This document shows, piece after piece, positions 28,371 through 36,921 of a DNA stretch of 50,494 nucleotides (positions are counted from its first letter, which is position 1; each line of letters begins with the position of its first letter). The translations under genes were made by a program, and so were the position numbers. The stretch is from Terriglobia bacterium (GTDB taxonomy: Bacteria; Acidobacteriota; Polarisedimenticolia; Polarisedimenticolales; JAIQFR01). The notes beneath the pieces were generated by a model. It was given only the letters and a program-made list of their open reading frames with translations, was not told the origin of the DNA and searched no databases. The DNA lies in NCBI GenBank assembly GCA_020073205.1, contig JAIQFR010000021.1, forward strand, positions 1-50,494, given 5' to 3'.

Positions 28371-29777
28371 ATGAGTCCCGCGCACAAGCCGATCGTTCTC
28401 GTTGCGGACGACGAGGAGGACATTCGCTCGTCGCTCCGGATGATCCTCGAGTACGAGGGGATCGGAATCCTCGAGGCGGCGTCCGGACCCGAGGCGCTTC
28501 GCAAGGTGGAGGAATCCCGGCCGGACGCCGTGCTCCTCGACATCAAGATGCCGAGGATGGACGGCCTCGAGGTGCTGGGAGAGCTCAGGAAGCGCGGACT
28601 CGATCCTCCGGTCATCGTGGTGTCCGGCCACGGCACCATCGCGACGGCCGTCGAGGCGACGCGCCTCGGAGCGTTCGATTTCATGGAGAAGCCGCTGGAG
28701 CGCGAGCGCGTGCTCCTCGTGCTCCGGAACGCCCTCGAGCGCCGGCGCCTCCAGGAAGAGAACCGCGATCTCAAGCTCTCCTTTGAAGAGCGATTCCGCC
28801 TGGTCGGGGACTCCCCGCTGCTTCGCCGCGTGCAGGACGAGGTGGCCAGAGCCGCTCCGACCAAGGCGTCGGTCTTGATCACGGGCGAGTCCGGGACGGG
28901 GAAGGAGCTGGTCGCGCGGGCGATCCACCGGAACAGCACGCGCGCCGATCGGGCGTTCGTCAAGGTGAACTGCGCCGCGATTCCCGAGGAGCTGATCGAG
29001 TCGGAGCTGTTCGGGCACGAGAAGGGCGCATTCACCGGCGCCACCCGCGACCAGTCAGGCAAGTTCGTCCAGGCCGACGGCGGCACGATCTTCCTGGACG
29101 AGATCGGCGACATGAGCCTCAAGACCCAGTCCAAGGTGCTTCGCGTCCTCCAGGACGGCGAGGTCGAGCCCGTGGGGGCCGCGCGCTCGTTCACCGTGGA
29201 CGTCCGGGTGATCGCCGCCACCAACAAGGACCTGCCGTCCGAGATCGGTGCCGGACAGTTCCGGGAGGATCTGTACTTCCGTCTCAACGTCGTCCCGGTC
29301 CACCTTCCGCCGCTACGGGAGAGGACGGAGGACATCGAGCCGCTCCTCGCCTGGTTCGCCGAGAGCTTCTGCCGCGACAACAACTACCGCCCCAAGCGGT
29401 TCGCGGAGGACGCGCTCGAGGTGCTGCGGGGGCTGCCGTGGCGGGGGAACGCGCGGGAGCTCAGGAACGCGGTGGAGCGGCTGATCATCATGACACCGGG
29501 CGACTCGATCCGCGCGTCCGACATCCCCGCGGGGCTCTCGATGCCGCTCGGAAGCGATGAGCCTCGCGTTGCCGGCGGCGCCCTGATCGTCCCTCGGGAG
29601 GGGGCGACGCTCCAGACGTTCAAGGACGCCGCCGAGCGAGCGTTTCTCGTGGCGAAGCTCGAGGAGAACGACTGGAACATCGCGGCGACCGCGAAGGCCA
29701 TCGATACGCCGCGCTCCAACCTGTACAAGAAGCTGGAGACTTACGGGATCGCGCGGGACCGGGAGTCCCAGGGTTGA
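28371..29777 (+). CDS. NtrC-type sigma-54-dependent response regulator (second copy)
   Basis: The 468-residue protein has the receiver pocket LVADDEEDIR with phosphoacceptor Asp57 (LLDIKMPRMDG) and Lys in DFMEKPLERER. The AAA+ domain has Walker A GESGTGKE, the full GAFTGA loop (ESELFGHEKGAFTGATRDQS), Walker B GTIFLDEIGDMS and the finger region REDLYFRLNVVPVHLPPLRE. The C-terminal Fis-like helix-turn-helix is WNIAATAKAIDTPRSNLYKK, a pattern like NtrX-type regulators. The start at 28371 was chosen because the receiver fold begins there; an in-frame ATG at 28344 would add 9 residues. No histidine kinase gene is adjacent; the kinase at 21161 could serve both copies. Confidence 0.94.
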   Translation: MSPAHKPIVLVADDEEDIRSSLRMILEYEGIGILEAASGPEALRKVEESRPDAVLLDIKMPRMDGLEVLGELRKRGLDPPVIVVSGHGTIATAVEATRLGAFDFMEKPLERERVLLVLRNALERRRLQEENRDLKLSFEERFRLVGDSPLLRRVQDEVARAAPTKASVLITGESGTGKELVARAIHRNSTRADRAFVKVNCAAIPEELIESELFGHEKGAFTGATRDQSGKFVQADGGTIFLDEIGDMSLKTQSKVLRVLQDGEVEPVGAARSFTVDVRVIAATNKDLPSEIGAGQFREDLYFRLNVVPVHLPPLRERTEDIEPLLAWFAESFCRDNNYRPKRFAEDALEVLRGLPWRGNARELRNAVERLIIMTPGDSIRASDIPAGLSMPLGSDEPRVAGGALIVPREGATLQTFKDAAERAFLVAKLEENDWNIAATAKAIDTPRSNLYKKLETYGIARDRESQG

Positions 29778-29790
29778 GCCGGAGGAGACG

Positions 29791-31086
29791 TTGGTCAGCG
29801 ACCACGATGCGGTGATCGTCGCCGGGGTTCGGACCCCGTTCGTGGAGGCCGGGACCCTTTTCGGGAGCGTCGGCGCCGCGGAGCTGGCGCGGGTAGCGGT
29901 GCGCGAAGCGGTCGAGCGTGCGGAGGTCGACCCGGAGACGATCAACGAGGTCGTCGTGGGAAGCGCCGCGGGCCCCGCGGACGGGGGCGTCCTCGGCCGG
30001 ACCGCGTCCCTCCTCGCGAAGCTCCCTTCCCACGTCCCGGCGTTCACCGTCGGCCGAGACGGCGCGTCGGGCCTCGAGGCGATCGTCGAGGCGGCATACA
30101 GGATCCGATCGGGCGATGCCGATCTCGTCGTGGCCGCGGCCGTCGAGTCGATGTCCACCCTGCCGTGGCAGTGGACCGACGAGGCCCGGGAAATCTGGGC
30201 CCGGGCGGCCCGCGCGCGCGGTCCGGTTTCTCGCCTCGCCGCGTTCTCCGCGCTCAGGCCGCGGCACTTCCGTCCCGTTTCTCCGCCCGTCCTCGTGCGG
30301 AGGGATCCGCTGACCGGCCTTCGCATGGGAGAGATCGCGGAGCGTCTCGCGCGCGAGTTCGACGTTCCGCGGGAGGACCAGGACGCGCTGGCTCACAGGA
30401 GCCATCGTCTCGCGGCCGCGGCCTGGTCGGAGGGAAGGATGGCCGGTGAGGTGGCGAGCGTCCCGATCCCGCCCGACTACGAGGACGCGGCCACGAGGGA
30501 CGACGGCATCCGAGAGGACACGTCGACGGAGGCGCTCTCCGCGCTCCGGCCGGCGCTGGACGGCCGGTTCGGCACGGTGACGTCCGGGAACGCCGCGCGG
30601 GTCGCGGACGGGGCCGTGGCGCTGGTGCTGGCGTCCGCGGGGCGGGCGAGGGCGCTCGGTCTTCGATCCCTCGCGAGGGTGCGGTCGTGGGGGTTCGCCG
30701 GCTGCGGCCGGTCGAGGATCGGGCTCGGCCCGGTGTTCGCCGTGCCCGAGGCGCTCCGGCGCGCCGGGGGGCTGGCCCTGGAGCGGATGGATCTCGTGGA
30801 GTTCGACGAGGAGTTCGCGGCCCAGGTGCTCGCCTGCTATCGGGCGCTCGAATCGAGGCTGTTCTGCGAGCGCTACCTCGGAACCGGCCGGGTGGGCGCG
30901 CCGGACCCAGGACGGGTCAACGTCAACGGCGGAGCGATCGCGATCGGGCATCCCCTCGGGGCGAGCGGCGCCCGGCTGGTCCTGACCCTCGTCAGGGAAA
31001 TGGTGCGCCGGAACGCGTCCCTCGGCCTCGCCACGCAGAGCGTGGGGGGAGGGCAGGGGGGGGCGATGGTGCTGGAGCGGGCGTAA
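29791..31086 (+). CDS. Thiolase-fold protein lacking both catalytic cysteines
   Basis: The 431-residue protein aligns along its whole length with acetyl-CoA acyltransferases (beta subunits of beta-oxidation complexes). The N domain has VIVAGVRTPFVEAGTLFG and the C domain ends VNVNGGAIAIGHPLGASGAR. The nucleophile position, normally C-x-S-G-L, reads DGASGL, so Cys is Gly91. The second cysteine, normally C-x-G-G-G, reads QSVGGGQGG, so it is Ser417. The NEAFA motif reads DEEFA (Asp339). Only the GHP histidine (His387) is kept. Normal thiolysis is therefore not expected. The start is TTG at 29791 after GGAGGAG. The stop overlaps the next gene by one base (TAATG), so the two products are made together. 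Confidence 0.88.
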   Translation: MVSDHDAVIVAGVRTPFVEAGTLFGSVGAAELARVAVREAVERAEVDPETINEVVVGSAAGPADGGVLGRTASLLAKLPSHVPAFTVGRDGASGLEAIVEAAYRIRSGDADLVVAAAVESMSTLPWQWTDEAREIWARAARARGPVSRLAAFSALRPRHFRPVSPPVLVRRDPLTGLRMGEIAERLAREFDVPREDQDALAHRSHRLAAAAWSEGRMAGEVASVPIPPDYEDAATRDDGIREDTSTEALSALRPALDGRFGTVTSGNAARVADGAVALVLASAGRARALGLRSLARVRSWGFAGCGRSRIGLGPVFAVPEALRRAGGLALERMDLVEFDEEFAAQVLACYRALESRLFCERYLGTGRVGAPDPGRVNVNGGAIAIGHPLGASGARLVLTLVREMVRRNASLGLATQSVGGGQGGAMVLERA

Positions 31087-33233
31087 TGCAGGAAGGAAGC
31101 GTCCCGGGCATCGCTCAAGAAGCCGGTCCCGACGGCATCGTTCGGGTGACGTTCGACCGCCCGTCGTCCGACGTGAACCTGCTGACGCCCGAGGTCCTGA
31201 ACGAGCTGGACCGCCTTCTCGAGGAGCTCGCGCGGCGCGAGGAGGTCCGGGGCCTGCTGTTCGAAAGCGCCAAGCCGGGGATGTTCATGGCGGGGACGGA
31301 CATCGAGGCGATCGCCGCGATCAAGGATGCGTACGAGGCCGGCGAGGGCTCCCGTCGCGGCCAGGCGGTGTTGCAGCGGCTCGCGGACGCTCCGTGGCCG
31401 ACCGCGTGCGCCATCGGCGGGACGTGCCTCGGAGGCGGGACCGAGCTGGCTCTGGCCTGCTCCATCCGCGTGGCGACCGACGACCCCGAGGTCCGCATCG
31501 GCCTCCCCGAGGTGCGGCTCGGGATCGTGCCGGGGTTCGGAGGTACCCAGCGTCTCCCGCGCATCGTCGGTTTCGTGCACGCGTTGGACCTGATCCTGAC
31601 CGGCCGTCAAATCGACGCGAGGTACGCCGAGAGGATCGGGCTCGTGGACCGCGTCGTGCCGCGACCTCGGCTCCGTCGCGAGGCGCTCGCCATGCTCCAC
31701 GAAGCGGCCGAGGCGGGGCGGCGTGGGGCGCAACGTCACCGGCGCCCCCTCGCGGCGCGGCTCGTGGAGAGCGTCGGGCCGCTCAGGAGGAAGCTCCTCT
31801 CCCAGGCGCGCCGGAGGACCGCGCGTCGGGTCGCCCCTGCCGACTATCCCGCCCCCTTCCGCGCCCTCGAGGCGATCGAGGCGGCGTTCGCCCTGCCGAT
31901 CTCGCAAGGCCTCGACCTCGAGGCGCGCATCGTCGGCGAGCTGGTTCCGACGCGGACCTCGAAGAACCTGATCTGGCTGTTCACGAACCGCAACGCCCTC
32001 AAGAAAGACGTGGGGGGGTACCAGGCGACCCCGCGGCGGATCCGCAAGGTCGCGGTGCTGGGCGCAGGGGTCATGGGCGCGGGGATCGCCGAACAGGTGG
32101 CCGAGCGGGAGATCCCGGTCCGGCTTCGCGACGTGAGTGAGGAGGCGCTCCTCGGCGGGCTCAGGAGCGCCCTCCGCGTCGCGCGAGAGATGGCCGAGCG
32201 CGAGAGGCCGGGTAGCCGCGTCGCGGAGCGGACCGTGGAGTTCATCTCGCCGACCCTGGGGCTCGAAGGGCTGGCGCGCGCCGACCTCGTGATCGAGGCG
32301 GTGGTCGAAGACCTGTCGGTCAAGCAGGCGGTCCTCGCCGAGGTGGAGGAGCGGATCGGGGAGCGGGCGGTGTTCGCATCCAACACGTCGACCCTCCCGA
32401 TCTCCGAGGTCGCATCCCGGGCCGTTCACCCCGAGCGCGTGGTGGGGTTGCACTTCTTCAATCCGGTCCACCGGATGCCGCTCGTGGAGGTGATCGCCGG
32501 GAGCCGGACGTCCCCGGAAGCTGTGGCTACGGTCCACGCCTTCGCGCTCGAGCTGGGAAAGACGCCGGTGGTCGTCCGGGATTCGCCCGGGTTTCTCGTG
32601 AACAGGATCCTGATGGCCTACCTGAGCGAGGCATCGCGCCTTCTCGCCGAGGGGCTCGGGATCGGTGCCGTGGACGGGGCGATGAACGAGTTCGGCCTGC
32701 CCGCGGGCCCCTTCGAACTGCTGGACCAGATCGGGCTCGATACGGCGAAGCATGCCGCGTCGGTTCTTGAGGGGGCCTACGGGAAGCGGATCGGCGGTGC
32801 GGTCGGGCTCCTCGACGCGATGGTCGCCGAGGGGCGGCTCGGCGCGAAGAACGGCAAGGGCTTCCACCGCTACCGCGGAGGGGTCCCCGCCGGCGCGGAC
32901 CCCGCGGTCGCGAGGCTCGCGGGGTCCCCGGCCCCGAAGGAGCTTCCCCGCGAGACCCTCCAGGAGCGGATGGTGCTCTCCATGGTCAGCGAGGCGGTGC
33001 TCTGCCTCGAGGACGGTGTCGCCCGGGAGCCGCGCGACGTGGATGTCGCGATGGTGCTGGGGACCGGCTTCCCGGCCTTCCGAGGCGGCCCCCTCCGGTA
33101 CGCCGACGCGGTGGGCATCCCCGTTCTCGTCGACCGCCTCTCGCGCCTGGCCGACGGCCAGGGAGAGCGGTTCCGTCCCTCCGGCCTCCTCCGCGAGATG
33201 GTCCGGGAGGACAGGGCTTTCTACGTCGCCTGA
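31086..33233 (+). CDS. Enoyl-CoA hydratase/3-hydroxyacyl-CoA dehydrogenase, FadJ/FadB-like alpha subunit
   Basis: The 715-residue bifunctional protein catalyses hydration and NAD-dependent oxidation steps of fatty-acid beta-oxidation. The crotonase domain keeps both catalytic glutamates: Glu120 in GGGTELALACSIRV and Glu142 in IGLPEVRLGIVPGFGGTQRL. The dehydrogenase domain has the NAD loop VAVLGAGVMGAGIAEQVAE, the SNTSTLPI segment and catalytic His456 in VVGLHFFNPVHRMPLVEVI, followed by DSPGFLVNRIL and the C-terminal helical domain with GTGFPAFRGGPLRYAD. It looks fully active, in contrast to its thiolase-like partner upstream. The linker between domains (about residues 215-300) is unusually Arg rich. 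Confidence 0.94.
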   Translation: MQEGSVPGIAQEAGPDGIVRVTFDRPSSDVNLLTPEVLNELDRLLEELARREEVRGLLFESAKPGMFMAGTDIEAIAAIKDAYEAGEGSRRGQAVLQRLADAPWPTACAIGGTCLGGGTELALACSIRVATDDPEVRIGLPEVRLGIVPGFGGTQRLPRIVGFVHALDLILTGRQIDARYAERIGLVDRVVPRPRLRREALAMLHEAAEAGRRGAQRHRRPLAARLVESVGPLRRKLLSQARRRTARRVAPADYPAPFRALEAIEAAFALPISQGLDLEARIVGELVPTRTSKNLIWLFTNRNALKKDVGGYQATPRRIRKVAVLGAGVMGAGIAEQVAEREIPVRLRDVSEEALLGGLRSALRVAREMAERERPGSRVAERTVEFISPTLGLEGLARADLVIEAVVEDLSVKQAVLAEVEERIGERAVFASNTSTLPISEVASRAVHPERVVGLHFFNPVHRMPLVEVIAGSRTSPEAVATVHAFALELGKTPVVVRDSPGFLVNRILMAYLSEASRLLAEGLGIGAVDGAMNEFGLPAGPFELLDQIGLDTAKHAASVLEGAYGKRIGGAVGLLDAMVAEGRLGAKNGKGFHRYRGGVPAGADPAVARLAGSPAPKELPRETLQERMVLSMVSEAVLCLEDGVAREPRDVDVAMVLGTGFPAFRGGPLRYADAVGIPVLVDRLSRLADGQGERFRPSGLLREMVREDRAFYVA

Positions 33234-33305
33234 CGCGCGACGTCTCCCTGCAACCCTCAGAGGCCGGCTTCGTAACGAACAGGGGCGGGACGGTCCAGGA
33301 GCGGG

Positions 33306-33331
33306 GCACGGGCCGCCCGGGCGGCCCGTGC
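33306..33331. repeat. 26-bp perfect palindrome between the beta-oxidation and peptidase genes
   Basis: The half-site GCACGGGCCGCCC at 33306-33318 is followed at once by its exact reverse complement to 33331. It would fold into a very stable stem in RNA. No T-run follows (the next bases are GATAGAATATC), so it may be a terminator that does not rely on U-tract slippage, or a DNA-level site. Confidence 0.7.
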
Positions 33332-33416
33332 GATAGAATATCCCCCACCTCTCGCCGAGCCGGGTCGTGGTTTAGCGGACGCGCCGCGGGGCGGGTCTCG
33401 TTCGAGGAGGATTGAG

Positions 33417-36230
33417 ATGTCCCACAGTGCCACGAGAAAGACCCTGACGTGGGCGGCGTGCTTCACCCTGGCGCTCGCCGCCGGGCTGTTCACTTCTCTG
33501 GCCCACGCCGCGGACGAGAGCATCTCGTACGATACGAGGGGCGAGATCACCGACCTCCTCCAGAAGAAGATCGGCTCCCTGCTGGATCAGAAGAACGCGG
33601 ACGGTGTCGGCGTCGCGCGCGGCTCCTTCTCGCCCAACCTCAAGAAGGTGGACGACACGACGATCACCGCGAGTTTCCTGAAGAACACCGCGGACAAGGA
33701 CACCGAGAAGGTCGAGCGGCTCCTCCTGACCTTCAAGAAGGGTGCGAACGGCAAGTGGGCGATCGCCAAGGAGGACGTCCAGGACACTTACGACGGGTTG
33801 CACCGGAGCCTCAGGGAGAACGACGAGTTCTACCGGTTCGAAAAATTCTCGTTCGACCGGTACGGGATGAAGGTCAGTGCGACCAACGGCAGCCTGTTCA
33901 AGACATCCTACATGGGCAAGCCGTCGACCTTCACGCTGGTCGCGGACGACCTGGCGTACGATTACTCGCCGCCGAAGAACCTGAACTACTACCAGACCTA
34001 CAACGTCGTCATGTTGAAGGAGCACAAGGAGAACTACGTCTTCAAGCCGGAGAAGGCGGAGGTCCGCGGCGACGGGGCATCCTGCGAGCAGATCCTCGCG
34101 TCCGCTTTCACCGGGCTCAAGAAGGTCGCGAAAGGGGAGACGAGCAGCGCCCTGCAGAAGGACTACGACGATCTTCGGAACGAATGGGACAAGAGCCTCA
34201 AGGACAACGGCTTCTTCGGATTTCGCAGGCCGTACGAGGCGGACCGCCAGACGTTGGATCTGGCGATCAAGCGCGCGTCCGGAGAGGAACGCTGGATCTG
34301 GATCGATTACGACAACTACGAGCCTTGGGACGTTCAGTACGGCGCCTCCGCGCCGGGGTTCGGCGGCCAGGTCTTCCCCTATGCGATCTTCGGGTACTAC
34401 TCCGACTCGGTGCTGAAGAGCACGCCTGCGGCCGCGGATCTCGAGCGGCGCGAGGACGCGGACGCGCGCGACTTCGACCTGGACAGCCTGGAGGGGACCG
34501 TCGAGATCGGACTCGAGGACAGCCAGGCCTTGAGCGGAGACCTGACCTACGGCATGACGATCAAGGAGACCCTGCGGGAGCTGCCGTTCAACATCTCGCG
34601 GCTGCGCCGTCCCGGCGACGAGCAGAAGGAGACCCGGAACCCGAAGATGATCATCAAGTCCATCACCGACGGCGATGGGGACGAGCTGAGCTGGGTCAAG
34701 ACCGGAGCGTACTCGGCGCTGGTCATCTTCCCGAAGCCGGTAGCGGCGGGCACGAAGGCGGTGCTGAAGATGCAGTTCACGAACTTGGACAGCATCTACC
34801 AGGTGAACCCGTCCTACTCCGCCATGGACCGCGGGGGTTGGCTGCCCTTCGTGCGCTTCACGGACCCCATCGAGAAGTTCGACCTGACCGTGAAGGTCAG
34901 GGACAAGTACAGGGTGCTGGGCGTCGGCAAGAAGGTGTCGGAGAAGACCGAAAACGGCGTCAACGTCACGAGGTGGTCCTCCGACCGGCCCGTTTCGTTC
35001 CCCACGGTGATCTTCGGCGAGTACATCACCGACGGGCCCAAGATCAAGGCGACGAAGAAGGACGGCACGGAGATCCCGGTTCACGTTTACGTGGACAAGG
35101 TCAGCACGCACACTCTCGACGAGACCTCCCTCAAGAGCGAGGACGACGCCGAGGACCGGGTCGCGAAATTCGAGGGCGGGGCGCGCGGCATCCGCGGAAA
35201 GCAGTTGTCCGCCATCGCCGACCAGGCCGTCAACGCGCTGAACCTCTACCGCGAGGTCTGGGGGCAGGACTACAAGTTCGCGAAGCTGGATCTCGTCGCG
35301 GACCCCTTGGGCGAGTTCTACGGCCAGTCGCCGGCCTCGATGATCTATCTGGGCTTCGGCGTGTTCCGGGGCGAGGGGGAGGTGGCGGCCAACATGGGCG
35401 GCGGCTCCAGCCTTTCGAAGTTCAACAAGGACGTGGTCGCGCACGAGACCGGCCACCAGTGGTGGGGCTCGTTGATCGGGAACGCGAACAACCGCAACTA
35501 CTGGTTCATCGAGAGCCTCGCCGAGTACTCGGCGGCGCTCTACGTCGAGAACGTGTATAGCCGGAAGGCGTATGACGAGAAGGTCGCGGAATGGCGGCGG
35601 GGGGTGTTAAGGTACGAGATGCTCTCCAGCGTGCAGGACGCATCGGCGCTCTGGGGGGGAGAGAATCCTGGGGCGGCCTACCAGTTCAACGTCTACTTCA
35701 AAGGGCCCTACGCGTTTCACGTGCTGCGCGAGACGTTCGGTGACGAGAAGTTCTTCAAGTACCTCAAGGACCTGGGAGCGGAGCTCGCGGAGAAGCAGAT
35801 CGTCACCATGGACCTCCAGCGAGTGGCCGAGAAGGACTTCGGCGGCACCATGGCCTGGTTCTTCGACGAGTGGTTCCGTTCTGCGGGCTTGCCGCAGTAC
35901 GCGCTCTTCTACGACGTGAGGCAGACCGAAGACGGGAAGTGGCTCATCGAAGGGAAGATCAAGCAGCGCGTGGTCGAAGGCAAGGAAAAAACGGAGCTGC
36001 CGGGCGTCTACTACAAGTCCCGCGGCTGGCTCACGTTCGAGTTCGACGGCGGCAAGGCGATCAAGTACCCCGCGAAGGCCAAGAGCGCCGGCGAGCCGGA
36101 GCGCATGTTCATCGTGGACGGTGCCGAAACGCCGTTCAAGGTCAAGCTGCCCGAGAAGCCGATTGCGGTTTACTTCAACAAGGACGGCGAGATCCTCGCC
36201 CACGACACGCTCGTGAACCAGAGCTGGTGA
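33417..36230 (+). CDS. Exported M1-family-like metallopeptidase
   Basis: The 937-residue protein has a signal peptide (residues 1-31, ending LFTSLAHA) and a zinc site typical of gluzincins: His676-Glu677-x-x-His680 in VVAHETGHQWWG and the third ligand Glu699 in WFIESLAEYSA, giving the HExxH-x18-E spacing of peptidase family M1. The N-terminal 300 residues are an unrecognised Lys/Asp-rich region, followed by an M1-type beta domain (about 330-600) and the catalytic domain. The usual GxMEN exopeptidase motif is not seen, so aminopeptidase activity is uncertain. ATG at 33417 follows GAGGAGG. It ends 22 bases before ftsE. Confidence 0.9.
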   Translation: MSHSATRKTLTWAACFTLALAAGLFTSLAHAADESISYDTRGEITDLLQKKIGSLLDQKNADGVGVARGSFSPNLKKVDDTTITASFLKNTADKDTEKVERLLLTFKKGANGKWAIAKEDVQDTYDGLHRSLRENDEFYRFEKFSFDRYGMKVSATNGSLFKTSYMGKPSTFTLVADDLAYDYSPPKNLNYYQTYNVVMLKEHKENYVFKPEKAEVRGDGASCEQILASAFTGLKKVAKGETSSALQKDYDDLRNEWDKSLKDNGFFGFRRPYEADRQTLDLAIKRASGEERWIWIDYDNYEPWDVQYGASAPGFGGQVFPYAIFGYYSDSVLKSTPAAADLERREDADARDFDLDSLEGTVEIGLEDSQALSGDLTYGMTIKETLRELPFNISRLRRPGDEQKETRNPKMIIKSITDGDGDELSWVKTGAYSALVIFPKPVAAGTKAVLKMQFTNLDSIYQVNPSYSAMDRGGWLPFVRFTDPIEKFDLTVKVRDKYRVLGVGKKVSEKTENGVNVTRWSSDRPVSFPTVIFGEYITDGPKIKATKKDGTEIPVHVYVDKVSTHTLDETSLKSEDDAEDRVAKFEGGARGIRGKQLSAIADQAVNALNLYREVWGQDYKFAKLDLVADPLGEFYGQSPASMIYLGFGVFRGEGEVAANMGGGSSLSKFNKDVVAHETGHQWWGSLIGNANNRNYWFIESLAEYSAALYVENVYSRKAYDEKVAEWRRGVLRYEMLSSVQDASALWGGENPGAAYQFNVYFKGPYAFHVLRETFGDEKFFKYLKDLGAELAEKQIVTMDLQRVAEKDFGGTMAWFFDEWFRSAGLPQYALFYDVRQTEDGKWLIEGKIKQRVVEGKEKTELPGVYYKSRGWLTFEFDGGKAIKYPAKAKSAGEPERMFIVDGAETPFKVKLPEKPIAVYFNKDGEILAHDTLVNQSW

Positions 36231-36252
36231 GCTTCCTCGCTGCCGGGTCGAG

Positions 36253-36921
36253 ATGATCCGCGCTTACCACCTGGTCAAGCGCTACCCGCACCGGGTGACC
36301 GCCCTCCAGGACGTCACGTTCGAGGTGGGGCGGGGTGAGTTCGTGTTCGTCACCGGCCCCTCCGGGGCGGGGAAGACGACGCTTCTCAGGATGCTGCTGA
36401 GGCAGGAGCTGCCCGACGAAGGGCAGATCCTCGTGGCCGGGAGGAACGTCGGCGCGCTCCCGGCGTCGAAGGTCCCCGAGCTGCGGCGCTTCATCGGCGT
36501 CGTATTCCAGGACTTCAAGCTGATCCGCCGGAAGACCGCGCTCGAGAACGTGGCGTACGTGCTCAACGTCGCGGGCCTCCCGGCCGCCGAGCAGCGCCGG
36601 CGCGCCTATCTCGCGCTCAAGGGGGTCGGTCTCCAGCATCGAATCGGCGTGCATCCCGAGGCGCTGTCCGGCGGCGAGCAGCAGCGGGTCGCCATCGCGC
36701 GGGCGGTGGTCAACGAGCCGGAACTGCTCCTCGCGGACGAGCCCACGGGGAACCTCGACCCGGACCTGTCGGTCGAGATCATGAGGCTCTTCCGCGAGAT
36801 CAACGCCCGGGGGACCACCGTGGTCGTCGCCACTCACGATCGCGACATGGTCCGGAGGATGCAGCGGCGCACGATCGTCCTCGACCACGGGCGCGTCGCG
36901 GGTACGGGAGCCTCCGCGTGA
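36253..36921 (+). CDS. ftsE: Cell division ATP-binding protein FtsE
   Basis: FtsE is the ABC-type ATPase that, with FtsX, activates septal peptidoglycan hydrolases. The 222-residue product has Walker [19 protein letters not shown], the Q loop in [20 protein letters not shown], the ABC signature [16 protein letters not shown], Walker [14 protein letters not shown] and the switch His in [11 protein letters not shown]. The opening [19 protein letters not shown] is diagnostic of FtsE. It overlaps ftsX as GTGA. No peptidoglycan hydrolase gene is adjacent; the upstream neighbour is the metallopeptidase. Confidence 0.96.
   Translation: MIRAYHLVKRYPHRVTALQDVTFEVGRGEFVFVTGPSGAGKTTLLRMLLRQELPDEGQILVAGRNVGALPASKVPELRRFIGVVFQDFKLIRRKTALENVAYVLNVAGLPAAEQRRRAYLALKGVGLQHRIGVHPEALSGGEQQRVAIARAVVNEPELLLADEPTGNLDPDLSVEIMRLFREINARGTTVVVATHDRDMVRRMQRRTIVLDHGRVAGTGASA

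Noticed and set aside
33372-35456. 694-codon minus-strand open frame opposite the metallopeptidase
   Set aside because: It is Val/Leu/Arg/Asp-rich shadow sequence. The plus frame has a signal peptide, a zinc site and normal codon use.
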